Below, piece after piece: positions 8,771 through 18,123 of a DNA stretch of 64,000 nucleotides. Within the stretch, counting starts at the first letter, position 1; the number at the start of each line of letters is the position of its first letter. A program made the translations under genes and the position numbers. A model generated the notes under the pieces. It was not told the DNA's origin and searched no databases. It saw nothing but the letters and a program-made list of their open reading frames with translations. The stretch covers positions 3,858,954-3,922,953 of the forward strand of contig NZ_CP059900.1 in assembly GCF_014126825.1 (NCBI RefSeq), given 5' to 3'. Source of the DNA: Tomitella gaofuii (lineage in GTDB: Bacteria; Actinomycetota; Actinomycetes; Mycobacteriales; Mycobacteriaceae).

Positions 8771-10015
8771 TCACCCGCACGCGAGAATCCCCTTCATCTT
8801 CGCAATGCGCACCACCGAGTCGTCCACGCGGTCGATCGGCAGCGCGCCCGAATCCACCTCCTGCTCCAGCCTGTCGAGCACCGCGGGCACCTGGTCCGTG
8901 GTGAGCCACAGGGCGACGTCGGCGCCGGCCCCCAGCGCGGCGGCCACGGCGTCCGGCACCGAGTACGTGTCGCTGATGGCGCCCATACCGGACAGGTCGT
9001 CGGTGAAGATCACCCCGTCGAACGGCGGCGCACCGTATCCGGTGCCGTCGCGCAGCAGCGCCATCGCCGCGGGGCTGAGGCTGGCGGGGACGCCGTCGGT
9101 GAGCCCGGGCACGTCCAGGTGTCCCACCATGACGCCCACGTCGGGCTGCTCGGCGATGAGCTGCCGGAACGGCTCCAGGTCACTGTTCTGAAGCTGCGCC
9201 AGCGGGGGCACCGACACGGCGCCGTTGTGCGAGTCGCCGCTGGACGACCCGTGCCCGGGGAAGTGCTTGATCACCGGGTGCACCCCGGCGTCGCGCAGCC
9301 CGCGCGCCACCGCGCCCGCGTAGACGGCGACGGTCTGCGGGTCGTCGCTGTAGGAGCGGTCGCCGATGACGGCGTCGTCAGGCTGGGCGCTGACGTCCGC
9401 GTCGGGCGCGAAGTCGACGGTGATGCCGAGCGCGCGCAGCTTCCTGCCCCGCTCGAGCGCCATCCGGTACGCTTCGTCGACGCTCATCGTGCGCGCCACC
9501 TCGCGCGCCGAGGGCGCGGGCCCGATGAGGTCGGCGACCCGCGAGACGCGTCCGCCCTCCTCGTCGATCGTGATCATCGGCGGCGGCGCGGCGATGTCCG
9601 CGTCGTGCACGGCGGCGACGCCCCCGCCGGTGAGCATCGACGGGTCGGTCCAGCTGCCCACGAACACGCCGCCCACCTGCTCGGAGGTGACGACGTCGAG
9701 CGCGTCCTGCGTGCCGGTGACGCCCACCACCAGCATCTGCGCCAGCTTCTGCCGGGTGCTCAGCGAGGCGAGAAGGTCGGAACCGTCGCACGCGTACGGG
9801 GCGCCGGCGGCCGGCGTCGCGGCGCCCCCGGCGGCGGTGGTGGCGCTCTGCGGCTGCGCGGACGGGCCGGTCTGCGACGTGCCGGTCGCCGCAGAGACGG
9901 CGGCCCCGTCGCCCGCACCACCGGAGCCGCAGGCCGCCGCGGTCACCGCGAACACCGCGACGAGCGCGGCGATGCCAGATCGCCGCACTCCCCCGCGCCT
10001 GTCACCGAACACCAT
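8771..10015 (-). CDS. lpqI: Lipoprotein beta-N-acetylglucosaminidase, LpqI/NagZ-like
   Basis: 414 residues. A signal peptide ends in a lipobox, VTAAAC, with Cys29 as the probable lipid anchor, followed by a Ser/Ala/Thr-rich linker. The rest is a glycoside hydrolase family 3 domain: KHFPGHGSSSGDSH is the NagZ signature loop with the catalytic Asp-His pair, and the nucleophile Asp lies in VIFTDDLSGMGA. It should remove N-acetylglucosamine from muropeptides at the outer face of the membrane. ATG at 10015 has AAGGAG 7 nt upstream. It neighbours aftD as lpqI (Rv0237) does in M. tuberculosis. A much longer frame upstream is antisense to other genes and is not used. Confidence 0.92.
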   Translation of the reverse strand: MVFGDRRGGVRRSGIAALVAVFAVTAAACGSGGAGDGAAVSAATGTSQTGPSAQPQSATTAAGGAATPAAGAPYACDGSDLLASLSTRQKLAQMLVVGVTGTQDALDVVTSEQVGGVFVGSWTDPSMLTGGGVAAVHDADIAAPPPMITIDEEGGRVSRVADLIGPAPSAREVARTMSVDEAYRMALERGRKLRALGITVDFAPDADVSAQPDDAVIGDRSYSDDPQTVAVYAGAVARGLRDAGVHPVIKHFPGHGSSSGDSHNGAVSVPPLAQLQNSDLEPFRQLIAEQPDVGVMVGHLDVPGLTDGVPASLSPAAMALLRDGTGYGAPPFDGVIFTDDLSGMGAISDTYSVPDAVAAALGAGADVALWLTTDQVPAVLDRLEQEVDSGALPIDRVDDSVVRIAKMKGILACG

Positions 10016-10174
10016 TACCGTGTCTCCTTCACGTACCGCCACGTACCGTCGTGCCCCACGGCTCCGAGCACCGTACCGCGAACCGGAGAAACCCCCCGTC
10101 GTCCGCGGCGCCGGTAGTAGGTTCGTCGATGAACACACCGCAACCATTTCGACCGAAAGCGCAGGTGACAGCAA

Positions 10175-10651
10175 ATGTCCACCGAACCGGCCGATCTCAT
10201 CGTAATCGCGTACGACGGCACCGAGAACGCCCGGCGCGCCATCCGGTACGCGGGCCGGTTCCTCGCCGCCGAACGCGCGATCCTGGTGACGGTGTGGGAG
10301 CCGATGGTGCGGCAGGCGGCGCGGATGTCGGGGCTGTCCGGGATGATGCAGCCGGACTGGCTGCCCGACGACGACACCGAGGACATCGCGCACGTCGAGG
10401 CGCGGGAGGTGGCCGAGGAGGGGCTGCAATTGGCCGCCGAGGCCGGCCTCACAGCGGAGGCCCGGTGCATCGAATCCGGCACCACCGTGTGGACCACCAT
10501 CGTGGAGATCGCCGACGAGCTCGACGCGGACGTCATCGTCACCGGCACCCGCGGCACCACTGGCCTGCGCTCGCTCATCCACTCCAGCACGGCCGACCAG
10601 GTGCTGCGCCACAGCCACCGGCCGGTGATGATCGTCCCCCCGGGCAAGTGA
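10175..10651 (+). CDS. Universal stress protein (UspA family)
   Basis: 158 residues, a single Usp domain. It opens with a beta strand and Asp (LIVIAYDGTENARRAI) and ends with the ATP-loop pattern VIVTGTRGTTGLRSLIHSST and a final strand VMIVPPG. Such proteins bind ATP in the cytoplasm and accumulate under stress or starvation; a specific role cannot be read. AGGTGA precedes the ATG. The next gene begins 6 bp after the stop, so they share a transcript. No Usp lies at this position in the M. tuberculosis block as I remember it. Confidence 0.9.
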   Translation: MSTEPADLIVIAYDGTENARRAIRYAGRFLAAERAILVTVWEPMVRQAARMSGLSGMMQPDWLPDDDTEDIAHVEAREVAEEGLQLAAEAGLTAEARCIESGTTVWTTIVEIADELDADVIVTGTRGTTGLRSLIHSSTADQVLRHSHRPVMIVPPGK

Positions 10652-10657
10652 GCGGGC

Positions 10658-11842
10658 TTGCGCAGCGCCGGCGATAGCCCCGGCGGCGGGGTGGACTCCG
10701 GCCGCTCCGGCATCGCGGCGGGCTTCCTGCTCTCCGGCCCGGGCGGGACGGTGTCGGCCGCCGGCCGCGCCCGCGCGTTCGACGACGCCCGCGCCGCTGC
10801 GGCGGCGCTCCGTTCGGGCGCCGCCGCCATGGTGGTGGGCGCGCTGCCGTTCGACCCCGAGACCCCCGCCGCGCTCACCGTCCCCGAGTCCATCACCCGG
10901 TCGTCCGGCACGTGGGTGCCGCATCCCGACGCGCCGCGGCTGATCCCCGACGCCCTCGGCGTGCGCGTGACCGGGTACGTGCCCAGCGCCGAGGAGCACC
11001 TGGCACGCATCGGACGCCTGCTGCACCGCGTCGATAACGGCGAGCTGGACAAGGTCGTCGCCGCCCGCGCAGTGCTGCTGGAGGCCGACGGCCCCATCTC
11101 GCGCACCGCGCTGCTCGCCCGCCTGGTGGCCGGCGACCCCGCGGGCAACGGGTTCACCGTCGACCTGACCCCCGCCGGAGGACGCTACGCCGGGCGGGCG
11201 CTGGTCGGCGCCAGCCCGGAGACCCTCGTGCGGCGGCGCGGGCGGCGTGTCGAGTGCCGCCCGCTGGCGGGCACGGCCGCGCGGACGCGCGGAACAGCGC
11301 TGGCAGACGGTGCGCCGCAAGCCTGCGGCCCCGACGGCGACCCGGCCGCACGCGCGCTGCTGGACTCCGGGAAGAACCTGCGCGAGCACGCCTTCGTCGT
11401 CGACTGGATCCGCGGCGCCCTGGCGCCGCTGTGCAGCGAGCTCACCGTGCCGCCCACGCCGACGCTGCACTCGACGCCGCACCTGTGGCACCTGGGCACC
11501 GAGATCTCCGGCACCCTCGCCGACCCGTCCACCAGCGCCCTGGACCTGGCGCTGGCTCTGCATCCCACCCCCGCGGTGTGCGGGACGCCCACCGACCGCG
11601 CGCTGGCCGCGATCCGCGAGACCGAGGAACCCCGCGGCTTCTACGCGGGGGCGGCGGGCTGGTGCGACTCCGACGGCGACGGTGAATGGGTGGTGGCGAT
11701 CCGCTGCGCCGAACTCGCGCCGGACCGGCGCAGCGCGCTGGCGCACGCGGGCGGCGGGATCGTGACCGGGTCGCGGGCCGACGACGAACTGGCCGAGACC
11801 GACGCCAAGCTGCGCACGCTCCGCCGGGCGTTGGGAGCGTGA
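10658..11842 (+). CDS. Isochorismate synthase (EntC/DhbC/MenF family)
   Basis: 394 residues of the chorismate-using fold. Visible: ELDKVVAARAV with the general-base Lys, LVGASPETLVRRRG, ECRPLAGTAART, LHSTPHLWHLGTEISG, HPTPAVCGTP, FYAGAAGWCD and the metal-site end AGGGIVTGSRADDELAETDAK. It converts chorismate to isochorismate for menaquinone or a siderophore; no partner genes of either pathway are in the window. A TTG start 6 bp after the usp stop gives the longest frame; a GTG about 11 codons later is an alternative. Confidence 0.88.
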   Translation: MRSAGDSPGGGVDSGRSGIAAGFLLSGPGGTVSAAGRARAFDDARAAAAALRSGAAAMVVGALPFDPETPAALTVPESITRSSGTWVPHPDAPRLIPDALGVRVTGYVPSAEEHLARIGRLLHRVDNGELDKVVAARAVLLEADGPISRTALLARLVAGDPAGNGFTVDLTPAGGRYAGRALVGASPETLVRRRGRRVECRPLAGTAARTRGTALADGAPQACGPDGDPAARALLDSGKNLREHAFVVDWIRGALAPLCSELTVPPTPTLHSTPHLWHLGTEISGTLADPSTSALDLALALHPTPAVCGTPTDRALAAIRETEEPRGFYAGAAGWCDSDGDGEWVVAIRCAELAPDRRSALAHAGGGIVTGSRADDELAETDAKLRTLRRALGA

Positions 11843-11857
11843 CGCCCGTCCGGGTGA

Positions 11858-11863
11858 TAACTT
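11858..11863 (+). promoter_or_regulatory. -10 box before the DUF2613 gene
   Basis: TAACTT, 27 nt before the ATG. Unlike the leaderless genes, a leader with a GAGGAG site follows. Confidence 0.35.
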
Positions 11864-11890
11864 TGGGACCAACGATCCCGAGGAGCCTTC

Positions 11891-12052
11891 ATGAAGTTCA
11901 CTGTGCCCGCAGTCGTCAGCGCGGTCATCGGCGTGGCGGTCGCTCTCGCGGTGGTCATCCCCGTGACCTCGGCCATCGAGGGCACTTCGCGTCCCGACAC
12001 CGCCGCATCGGCCAACCCGTCGGACGCCCAGGTCCAGTACGGCACCCGCTGA
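11891..12052 (+). CDS. Small secreted or membrane protein, DUF2613 (Rv0236A-like)
   Basis: 53 residues: MKFTVPAVVSAVIGVAVALA, then a Thr/Ser/Ala tail ending QVQYGTR. One N-terminal hydrophobic helix with no charges could be an uncleaved anchor or a signal peptide. GAGGAG lies 6 nt upstream of the ATG. The same micro-gene directly precedes aftD in mycobacteria (Rv0236A), which supports a real gene despite its size. Its function is not known; the location suggests an accessory to AftD. Confidence 0.85.
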   Translation: MKFTVPAVVSAVIGVAVALAVVIPVTSAIEGTSRPDTAASANPSDAQVQYGTR

Positions 12053-12203
12053 CCCGGGCGTCCTGAGCATCACCTTCCCGCGCGGGCGCCGCCCGCGCCC
12101 CGGTCCCCCGTCCCCTGCCGAGGATCCACCGTGCACGGAGGACGGCGTCGTCGTCGCCCCGGTCCCCCGCCGGTGGCTGCTGATCGTATCGGCGGTTCTC
12201 CTG

Positions 12204-15200
12204 GTGGCGGCGCTGTGCCAGTCTCCGGGCCGCATCGTCGCGGACACCAAGCTGGACCTCACCGCGAATCCGCTCGGTTTCCTGGCGCGCGCGGCACACC
12301 AGTGGTCGTCGATCGCCCCGCTCGGCCAGGTGCAGAACCAGGCCTACGGCTATTTCTTCCCGCACGGCGCGTTCTTCGCGCTCGGCGACCTGGCGCACAT
12401 CCCCCCGTGGGTGACGCAGCGCCTGTGGTGGGGGCTGCTGCTCGCCGTGGGCTTCTGGGGCGTGGTCCGGGTCGCCGAGGCGCTGGGCATCGGCAGCCGG
12501 ACGTCCCGCATGGTCGCGGCCGCGGCGTTCGTGTTCGCACCCCGCGTGCTCACCACCATCGGCCCGATCTCCTCGGAAACGCTGCCGGTGATGCTGGCGC
12601 CCTGGGTGCTGCTGCCGGTGATCCGGGCGCTCGACGGCGGGGATCCGGGCGGGACGGGCGACAGGGGCGGCCTCGGCGCTGCCGGGGCGCGGCCCGCGTC
12701 GATGCGCATGCTCGCCGCCCGGTCGGCGGCGGCGGTGGCGCTGATGGGCGCCGTCAACGCCGTGGCCACGGGCTTCGCCTGCCTCATCGCCGGGCTGTGG
12801 TGGGCCGCGCACCGGCCCGACGCCCGTTGGCGCCGCTTCACCGCCTGGTGGGTGCCCATGCTGGCGCTCGCCTGCCTGTGGTGGCTCGTGCCGCTGTGGC
12901 TGCTGGGACAGGTGAGCCCGCCGTTCCTCGACTTCATCGAATCCTCCTCCACCACCACCCGGTTCGCGTCACTGCCCGAGGTGCTCCGCGGCACCAGCTC
13001 GTGGACCCCCTTCATCTCCCCGTCCACCGCCACCGGGGTGCCGCTGGTCAGCGAGCCGATACTCGTGCTGGCCACCGGCCTGCTCGCCGCCGCCGGACTC
13101 GCGGGGCTGGCGATGCGGCGCATGCCCGCGCGCGGGCGCCTGCTGCTGATCCTGCTGGTGGGCCTGGCGGGGATGACCATCGGCTACGACGGGGCGCTGG
13201 GCTCCGCGGTGGCGGACCAGGTGCGCGCGTTCCTCGACGGCGCCGGCGCGCCGCTGCGCAACGTGCACAAGCTCGAACCGCTGCTGCGCCTGCCGCTGGT
13301 GCTGGGGCTGGCGCATCTGCTGGGTCGGGTGCCACTGCCCGGGGCGGTGCCGTGGCGCCGGGCCCGCAGCGCGCTGGCGCACCCCGAACACGAGCCGATG
13401 ACGGCGGTGACCGCACTGGTGGCGGCCGCACTGATGCTGGCCTCCAGCCCGGCCTGGCTGGGCGACCTGGCACCGCCGGGCGGCTACTCCGCGATCCCCG
13501 ACCACTGGCAGCAGGCGGCCGACTGGCTCACCGACCACGCGGATTCCACCGACGCCACCGCCGCGGGCATGCACCGCGCACTGGTGGTGCCGGGCGCGCC
13601 GTTCGCCATCCAGGAGTGGGGCATGACGCGCGACGAGCCGCTGCAGCCGCTGGCGGAGACGCCGTGGGCGGTGCGCGACGCCATCCCGCTCACCCCGCCG
13701 GGCGCGATCCGCGCGCTCGACGCGATCCAGCGTCAACTCGCCGACGGACGGCCGTCCGACACACTCGCCCCCACGCTACGGCGCATGGGCATCGGATACC
13801 TCGTGGTGCGCAACGACCTGGACCCCGAGCTGGCGCGGGCGCCGCGGCCGCTCGTCGTGCACGCCGCGATCGACGGCTCGCCCGGGTTGACCCGGGTCGC
13901 GGCCTTCGGCGAGCCGCCGCTGCCGTCGACGCGGCAGGTCCCGGCCCGGACGGACCCCGGTGGCCTGGACGCGGGACGCGGGGACGGCGCGGTACCGGCG
14001 GACGACGAGGTCACCGAGTTCCAGGATGCGGGCCTGCGCCAGGACTATCCCGCCATCGAGATCTACCGGGTCGGCGCCGACCCGGTCACCGTCGCGCCGT
14101 ACACCGTGGGGCTCGACGAGGTCCCGGTGGTGGCCGGGGGGCCGGAGGTGCTGGCGCGCCCACGCGCCTTTCCGGCGGGCACCGTCCCCACGGGCCCGGC
14201 TCCCACTGATGCTGCGGACACACGCCCCGTCCCCGTCGTGCTCTACGCCGACGCGCGTGCCGCCGGTCTCGACCCGTCCGCCGTGGCCGTCACCGACACG
14301 CCCACCGCGCGCGAGCAGGACTACGGGCGGGTCACCGGCGGCACGTCGGGCATCCGCGCCGCCACCGACCCGCGCCGCACCCCCAACGCGGCGCCCGACT
14401 ATCCCGTCCCCGGCGCCGGGCTGGTCGAGGGCCGCTGGGTGGGCGCCACCGTCACCGCGTCCGGCTCGGCGGCCGACGCCACGCAGCTGGGCGGGGTGAA
14501 CCCGTCGAGCGGCACGGCGGCCGCGTTCGACGGCGACCCGACGACGAGTTGGGTCAGCGGCGGGGCGGACAGCGCCGTGGGGCAGTGGCTGCGGCTGGAC
14601 CTGGACGCCCCGATCCGCTCGGGGACCCTCACCGTGCGCACCGACCGGATGGCGGTGGGCCCGCCCGTCACGGGGATCGAGGTGCAGACGGCCCGCGGCA
14701 CCATGGGCGCGGCGGTGCCGGAGCCGGGCGCCGAGGTGACGGTGCCGATCCCGCCGGGCACCACGCGGTGGATCCGGATCGAGGCGGTGCGCACCGCGGA
14801 CGGTACGGCCGGTCGCCAGTTCGGCCTGTCCGAGGTGTCTCTGACCACGCCCGACGGCCCCCTCGACGTGCACCGCGAGGTGGTGCTGCCGCCACCGCCG
14901 CCCCGCGCCCGGGTGACGCAGTGGAGCCTGGGCCAGGAGTTCCCGGGGCGCCGCCAATGCGCCGCCGCCGGCGGGCGGGTGCTCTGCGACACCACCCTCG
15001 GCGGCGCGGCCGAATCGCCGGGCGTGTTCACCCGCACCATCGACGCCCCGGCGGACACCCCGCTGGGTGCGGAGCTCACCGTGCGGGGACGGCCAGGGCA
15101 GGACCTCGACGCGCTGCTCACCCCGCCCGGCGGCGTGCGCGCCGAGGCCGATTCGGACATCGTCGACCCGCGCGGAAACGCGCACGCCGCCGTCGACGGC

Positions 15201-16670
15201 GACCCCGCCACCAGCTGGTACGCCGCGGACTCCGCCGCCCGCCACGCCACCTCGTCGCCCACCATCACCCTGCGCCTTCCCCGCGAAAGCGAGGTGGCGA
15301 GCCTGCGCGTGACCCCGCCGGCGCCCGCGCCCGGCGGACGGGACGGGCAGTCGATACCGGCCCGGCCCACCACCGTCACCGTCGACCTGGGCACCGGCCC
15401 CCAGCAGCGGACGGTGCCCGCCGACGGGATCATCGCGCTCACGCCCGCCCGCACCGACACCGTGACGGTGTCGGTGACCGACTGGCAGGAGGTCCCCGTG
15501 GACGGGGCGTTCGGGCGCCGGAAGGACCAGGCCCCCGGCATCGCCGAGCTCGCCGTCTTCGCCGGCCCGCACGGCACCGACCGCATCGGCACTGTTCCCG
15601 ACCCTGACGCGCCCGTCACCGTCGGCTGCGGCGACGGCCCCGTCGTCACGCTGAACGGGCACGCGATCCGCACGTCCGTCACCGCGACGACGAGGGCGCT
15701 GCGGGACGGCGCGCCGGTCACCGCGACCGTGTGCGGCGGCGCGACCCTGCAGCCCGCCGTGGGCCCGGACCGGCTGACGGTGCAGCCCGGCGGGGCGTTC
15801 ACGGTGTCCACCGTGACGCTCACGCCGCAGCCCACGGGAGGACCGACGGCCTCCGGCGGGGCCGCGGCATCGGCCCCGCAGCCCGCACACGTCGCAACCT
15901 GGGGCGACGATCACCGTGTGATGCGCGTGCCCGCGTCCGACGAGGACCGACTGCTGGTGGTGCCGGAATCGACCAACCCGGGCTGGGTGGCCGAGGACGC
16001 GTCCGGCACGGAGCTGCAGCCGATCGTCGTCGACGGATGGCAGCAGGGGTGGATCGTGCCCGCGGGCGCCGCGACCAGCGTCACGCTGACCTTTCCCAGC
16101 GACCACTGGTACCGGCTGGGTCTGTTCGGCGGGCTCGCGCTGCTGCCGCTGCTCTTCCTCGCCGCCGCGGTCCCGGCCCGGCGCCGTGAACGCACGGCGT
16201 TCGGCGCGGCGACCCGCACATGGTCGTCTACCACCGCCGGGGCGGCGGGCGTGCTGGCGGCGGGGTTCGCCGTGTCCGGGGCGGCCGGGGTGGCGGTGAC
16301 GGCGGCGGGCCTCGCGGCCTCCGCCGCGGGACCCCTGTGGGCACGGCGGATCCGGGCCGGCGGCGGGCGCGGTGGTGTCGCGGCCCGGTGCGCCCGGGTG
16401 TTCGCGACGGGGCGCGCGTGGCCGGTGGTCGCCGGAGCGGGCCTCATGCTCTCCGTCGGCGTGCTGGCGACGGGGCCGTGGCTCTCGGGGATGCCCTATC
16501 AGGGGCACTCGCCGTGGGCTCAGGTCTTCGCGCTGATCGGCGTGGCGGCGGCCGGGGTGTCCGCGGTGCCCGTCTCCGGGCGGGTGCGCGCAGGGGCCCG
16601 GCGCATGGTGTCCCGGCGCGCCTCCCAGCGCACCAGGGCGCGGCGCGCCGGCTCCTCCACCAAGGCGTAG
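12204..16670 (+). CDS. aftD: Alpha-(1->3)-arabinofuranosyltransferase AftD
   Basis: 1488 residues from the first ordinary start codon (GTG 12204). It is a giant GT-C membrane enzyme with many helices in the first ~400 residues, a large outer domain and helices near the C-terminus. Matches to M. tuberculosis AftD (from memory) include DTKLDLTANPLGFLARA, VTQRLWWGLLLAVGFWG, SPPFLDFIESS and PLRNVHK. Two discoidin-like segments (AAFDGDPTTSWVS; AAVDGDPATSWYA) probably bind glycan. It should add arabinofuranose to arabinogalactan/lipoarabinomannan from decaprenyl-phosphoarabinose. Homology clearly begins earlier, at APVPRRWLLIVSAVLL (from ~12156), yet that frame has no ATG, GTG or TTG before 12204, so the true start is unclear (see findings). 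The last 151 bp overlap the acyltransferase gene on the other strand. Confidence 0.93.
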   Translation: MAALCQSPGRIVADTKLDLTANPLGFLARAAHQWSSIAPLGQVQNQAYGYFFPHGAFFALGDLAHIPPWVTQRLWWGLLLAVGFWGVVRVAEALGIGSRTSRMVAAAAFVFAPRVLTTIGPISSETLPVMLAPWVLLPVIRALDGGDPGGTGDRGGLGAAGARPASMRMLAARSAAAVALMGAVNAVATGFACLIAGLWWAAHRPDARWRRFTAWWVPMLALACLWWLVPLWLLGQVSPPFLDFIESSSTTTRFASLPEVLRGTSSWTPFISPSTATGVPLVSEPILVLATGLLAAAGLAGLAMRRMPARGRLLLILLVGLAGMTIGYDGALGSAVADQVRAFLDGAGAPLRNVHKLEPLLRLPLVLGLAHLLGRVPLPGAVPWRRARSALAHPEHEPMTAVTALVAAALMLASSPAWLGDLAPPGGYSAIPDHWQQAADWLTDHADSTDATAAGMHRALVVPGAPFAIQEWGMTRDEPLQPLAETPWAVRDAIPLTPPGAIRALDAIQRQLADGRPSDTLAPTLRRMGIGYLVVRNDLDPELARAPRPLVVHAAIDGSPGLTRVAAFGEPPLPSTRQVPARTDPGGLDAGRGDGAVPADDEVTEFQDAGLRQDYPAIEIYRVGADPVTVAPYTVGLDEVPVVAGGPEVLARPRAFPAGTVPTGPAPTDAADTRPVPVVLYADARAAGLDPSAVAVTDTPTAREQDYGRVTGGTSGIRAATDPRRTPNAAPDYPVPGAGLVEGRWVGATVTASGSAADATQLGGVNPSSGTAAAFDGDPTTSWVSGGADSAVGQWLRLDLDAPIRSGTLTVRTDRMAVGPPVTGIEVQTARGTMGAAVPEPGAEVTVPIPPGTTRWIRIEAVRTADGTAGRQFGLSEVSLTTPDGPLDVHREVVLPPPPPRARVTQWSLGQEFPGRRQCAAAGGRVLCDTTLGGAAESPGVFTRTIDAPADTPLGAELTVRGRPGQDLDALLTPPGGVRAEADSDIVDPRGNAHAAVDGDPATSWYAADSAARHATSSPTITLRLPRESEVASLRVTPPAPAPGGRDGQSIPARPTTVTVDLGTGPQQRTVPADGIIALTPARTDTVTVSVTDWQEVPVDGAFGRRKDQAPGIAELAVFAGPHGTDRIGTVPDPDAPVTVGCGDGPVVTLNGHAIRTSVTATTRALRDGAPVTATVCGGATLQPAVGPDRLTVQPGGAFTVSTVTLTPQPTGGPTASGGAAASAPQPAHVATWGDDHRVMRVPASDEDRLLVVPESTNPGWVAEDASGTELQPIVVDGWQQGWIVPAGAATSVTLTFPSDHWYRLGLFGGLALLPLLFLAAAVPARRRERTAFGAATRTWSSTTAGAAGVLAAGFAVSGAAGVAVTAAGLAASAAGPLWARRIRAGGGRGGVAARCARVFATGRAWPVVAGAGLMLSVGVLATGPWLSGMPYQGHSPWAQVFALIGVAAAGVSAVPVSGRVRAGARRMVSRRASQRTRARRAGSSTKA

Positions 16671-17827
16671 GACGCCGCCGAGACGAGGATGCTGAGCACC
16701 AGCGTCGCGACCCACACGAACAGCATGTGCCCACCGAACATCGGCAGGCCGAAGGCGGGGAACACCATGGCCAGGACGGCGACGTGCCACAGGAACAGCG
16801 CGTACGACCAGCGTCCCAGGGCCAGCGCCACGGGGCTCGACAGCCACCGGTGCGCGCCGCGGTCGCGCCCGCCGCCGGGCGCCGCGAGCGTCAACGGCGC
16901 CAGCAGCGCGAATCCGATGACCGCGCCGAGCCCGATCTTGCACGCGTACTGCCAGGGCGCGGGCTCCACCAGGCCCGGCGGCCCCGCCAGGTCGGTGCAC
17001 GCCAGCGCGTAGGCGGCGAGGGCCACGCCCAGCATCGGCACGGGCCGCGCGAGGAGCCGGCGCAGCCGCCCGGGTCGCTGCGCGGCCGATGCCGGCATCA
17101 TCGCCGCCGCGGCCAGTTCCGCCAGCACCATCCCCGCAGCGAACCAGGCGGCATGCCCCTGCAGCCACGTGTCCGTGTTGACCCCGTCCGGGACCGGAAG
17201 ATCGACGTACCCCCAGAACAGCCCCGCCACGCCCACCGCGGCGAGAAGGGGCACGCGCAGCCGGGTCCGCCCGCCCCGCAGGCGGACCATCAGCCAGGCC
17301 ACCAGCGGCAGCACCAGGTAGAACGTCATCTCCACCGACAGGCTCCACAGCTGCGTGAGCCCCGCCGTCAACGCGTACGGCACGTACACCTGCGTGAGCG
17401 TGAGGTTGGCGAACCAGGTGGAGACGGACGCCGTGGCGGAACCCGTCCCGCCGCCGACAGGCAACAGCCACAGCACCGCGACGACGAGCACCAGGTAGGC
17501 GGGCATGATGCGCACCAGCCGCGACCGGTAGTAGCGGGCCGTCGGGGGCCGCGGACGCAATCCGCGTGCGGCCTGGGCGTGCGGGCGCCACAGGAGGAAG
17601 CCGGAGAGCGCGAAGAACAGCGCCACCGCCAGGTCGAGCCGCCCGAAGACACGGCCCGCCACCGAATCCACCGCGTTGCCCGTCTGGAATGCGACGTGGG
17701 TGGTCATGACACCGACCGCGGCGAGCGCGCGCATCCCCTCCAGCGCGGGGATGAACCCGCCGCGGGCGGCCCCGCCGCGCGCCGCCGTTCCCGCCGCGCC
17801 CGTCCCGGCGCCCGCCCTCGCAGTCAT
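16520..17827 (-). CDS. Membrane acyltransferase 3 family protein (Rv0228-like)
   Basis: 435 residues with about ten hydrophobic helices. The family start is visible: FIPALEGMRALAAVGVMTTH with the catalytic His, followed by LFFALSGFLL, YYRSRLVRIMPAYL and LWSLSVEMTFYLVLPL. Such proteins O-acylate extracellular or lipid-linked sugars. I chose the ATG at 17827 since the longer frame runs through the intergenic region. The C-terminus is basic and overlaps the 3' end of aftD. Rv0228 is the like gene next to Rv0227c in M. tuberculosis. Confidence 0.9.
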   Translation of the reverse strand: MTARAGAGTGAAGTAARGGAARGGFIPALEGMRALAAVGVMTTHVAFQTGNAVDSVAGRVFGRLDLAVALFFALSGFLLWRPHAQAARGLRPRPPTARYYRSRLVRIMPAYLVLVVAVLWLLPVGGGTGSATASVSTWFANLTLTQVYVPYALTAGLTQLWSLSVEMTFYLVLPLVAWLMVRLRGGRTRLRVPLLAAVGVAGLFWGYVDLPVPDGVNTDTWLQGHAAWFAAGMVLAELAAAAMMPASAAQRPGRLRRLLARPVPMLGVALAAYALACTDLAGPPGLVEPAPWQYACKIGLGAVIGFALLAPLTLAAPGGGRDRGAHRWLSSPVALALGRWSYALFLWHVAVLAMVFPAFGLPMFGGHMLFVWVATLVLSILVSAASYALVEEPARRALVRWEARRDTMRRAPARTRPETGTADTPAAATPISAKT

Positions 17828-18123
17828 CGCGCTCCAGTATGCCGCTCCGCGGTTCCCCGGGCCGGTCCGGCGACCCGGGGACTTCACCGGACGGACCGGC
17901 GGACGCCGCCGTGCTGTTAGTCTCACGTCCAACGTGTACTCATCCCGCGCAGCGCGTGCGCGGCGCGCCGTGTCGGGTTGCGCGCCGCGCCCGGTGCCAG
18001 GAGACACAATGTGAGGGGCCGCAAGGTGCGGGGCCAGAGCGTGAGGACACGACACCGGGCCCGCGCGGCACCAGGCCCAACGACGACAACCCGCCCGGGC
18101 CGGGCGGGACACGAGGAGCGGGG

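Noticed and set aside
10016-12262. Upstream extension of the lpqI frame to 1163 residues
   Set aside because: Antisense to usp and the isochorismate synthase; lpqI has a clear signal peptide and ribosome-binding site at 10015.
12131-14209. 692-residue + frame starting at a GTG before aftD
   Set aside because: Arg/Gly-rich shadow over most of its length; only its first ~10 codons may be relevant to the aftD start.
13776-17591. 1271-residue open frame on the - strand
   Set aside because: Antisense to aftD; composition typical of a shadow, although it is very long.
17828-18123. Possible genes in the 296-bp gap between acyltransferase and DUF3068 genes
   Set aside because: Only short frames extending the real genes backwards; the region most likely holds two divergent promoters (TTAGTCT near 17916).
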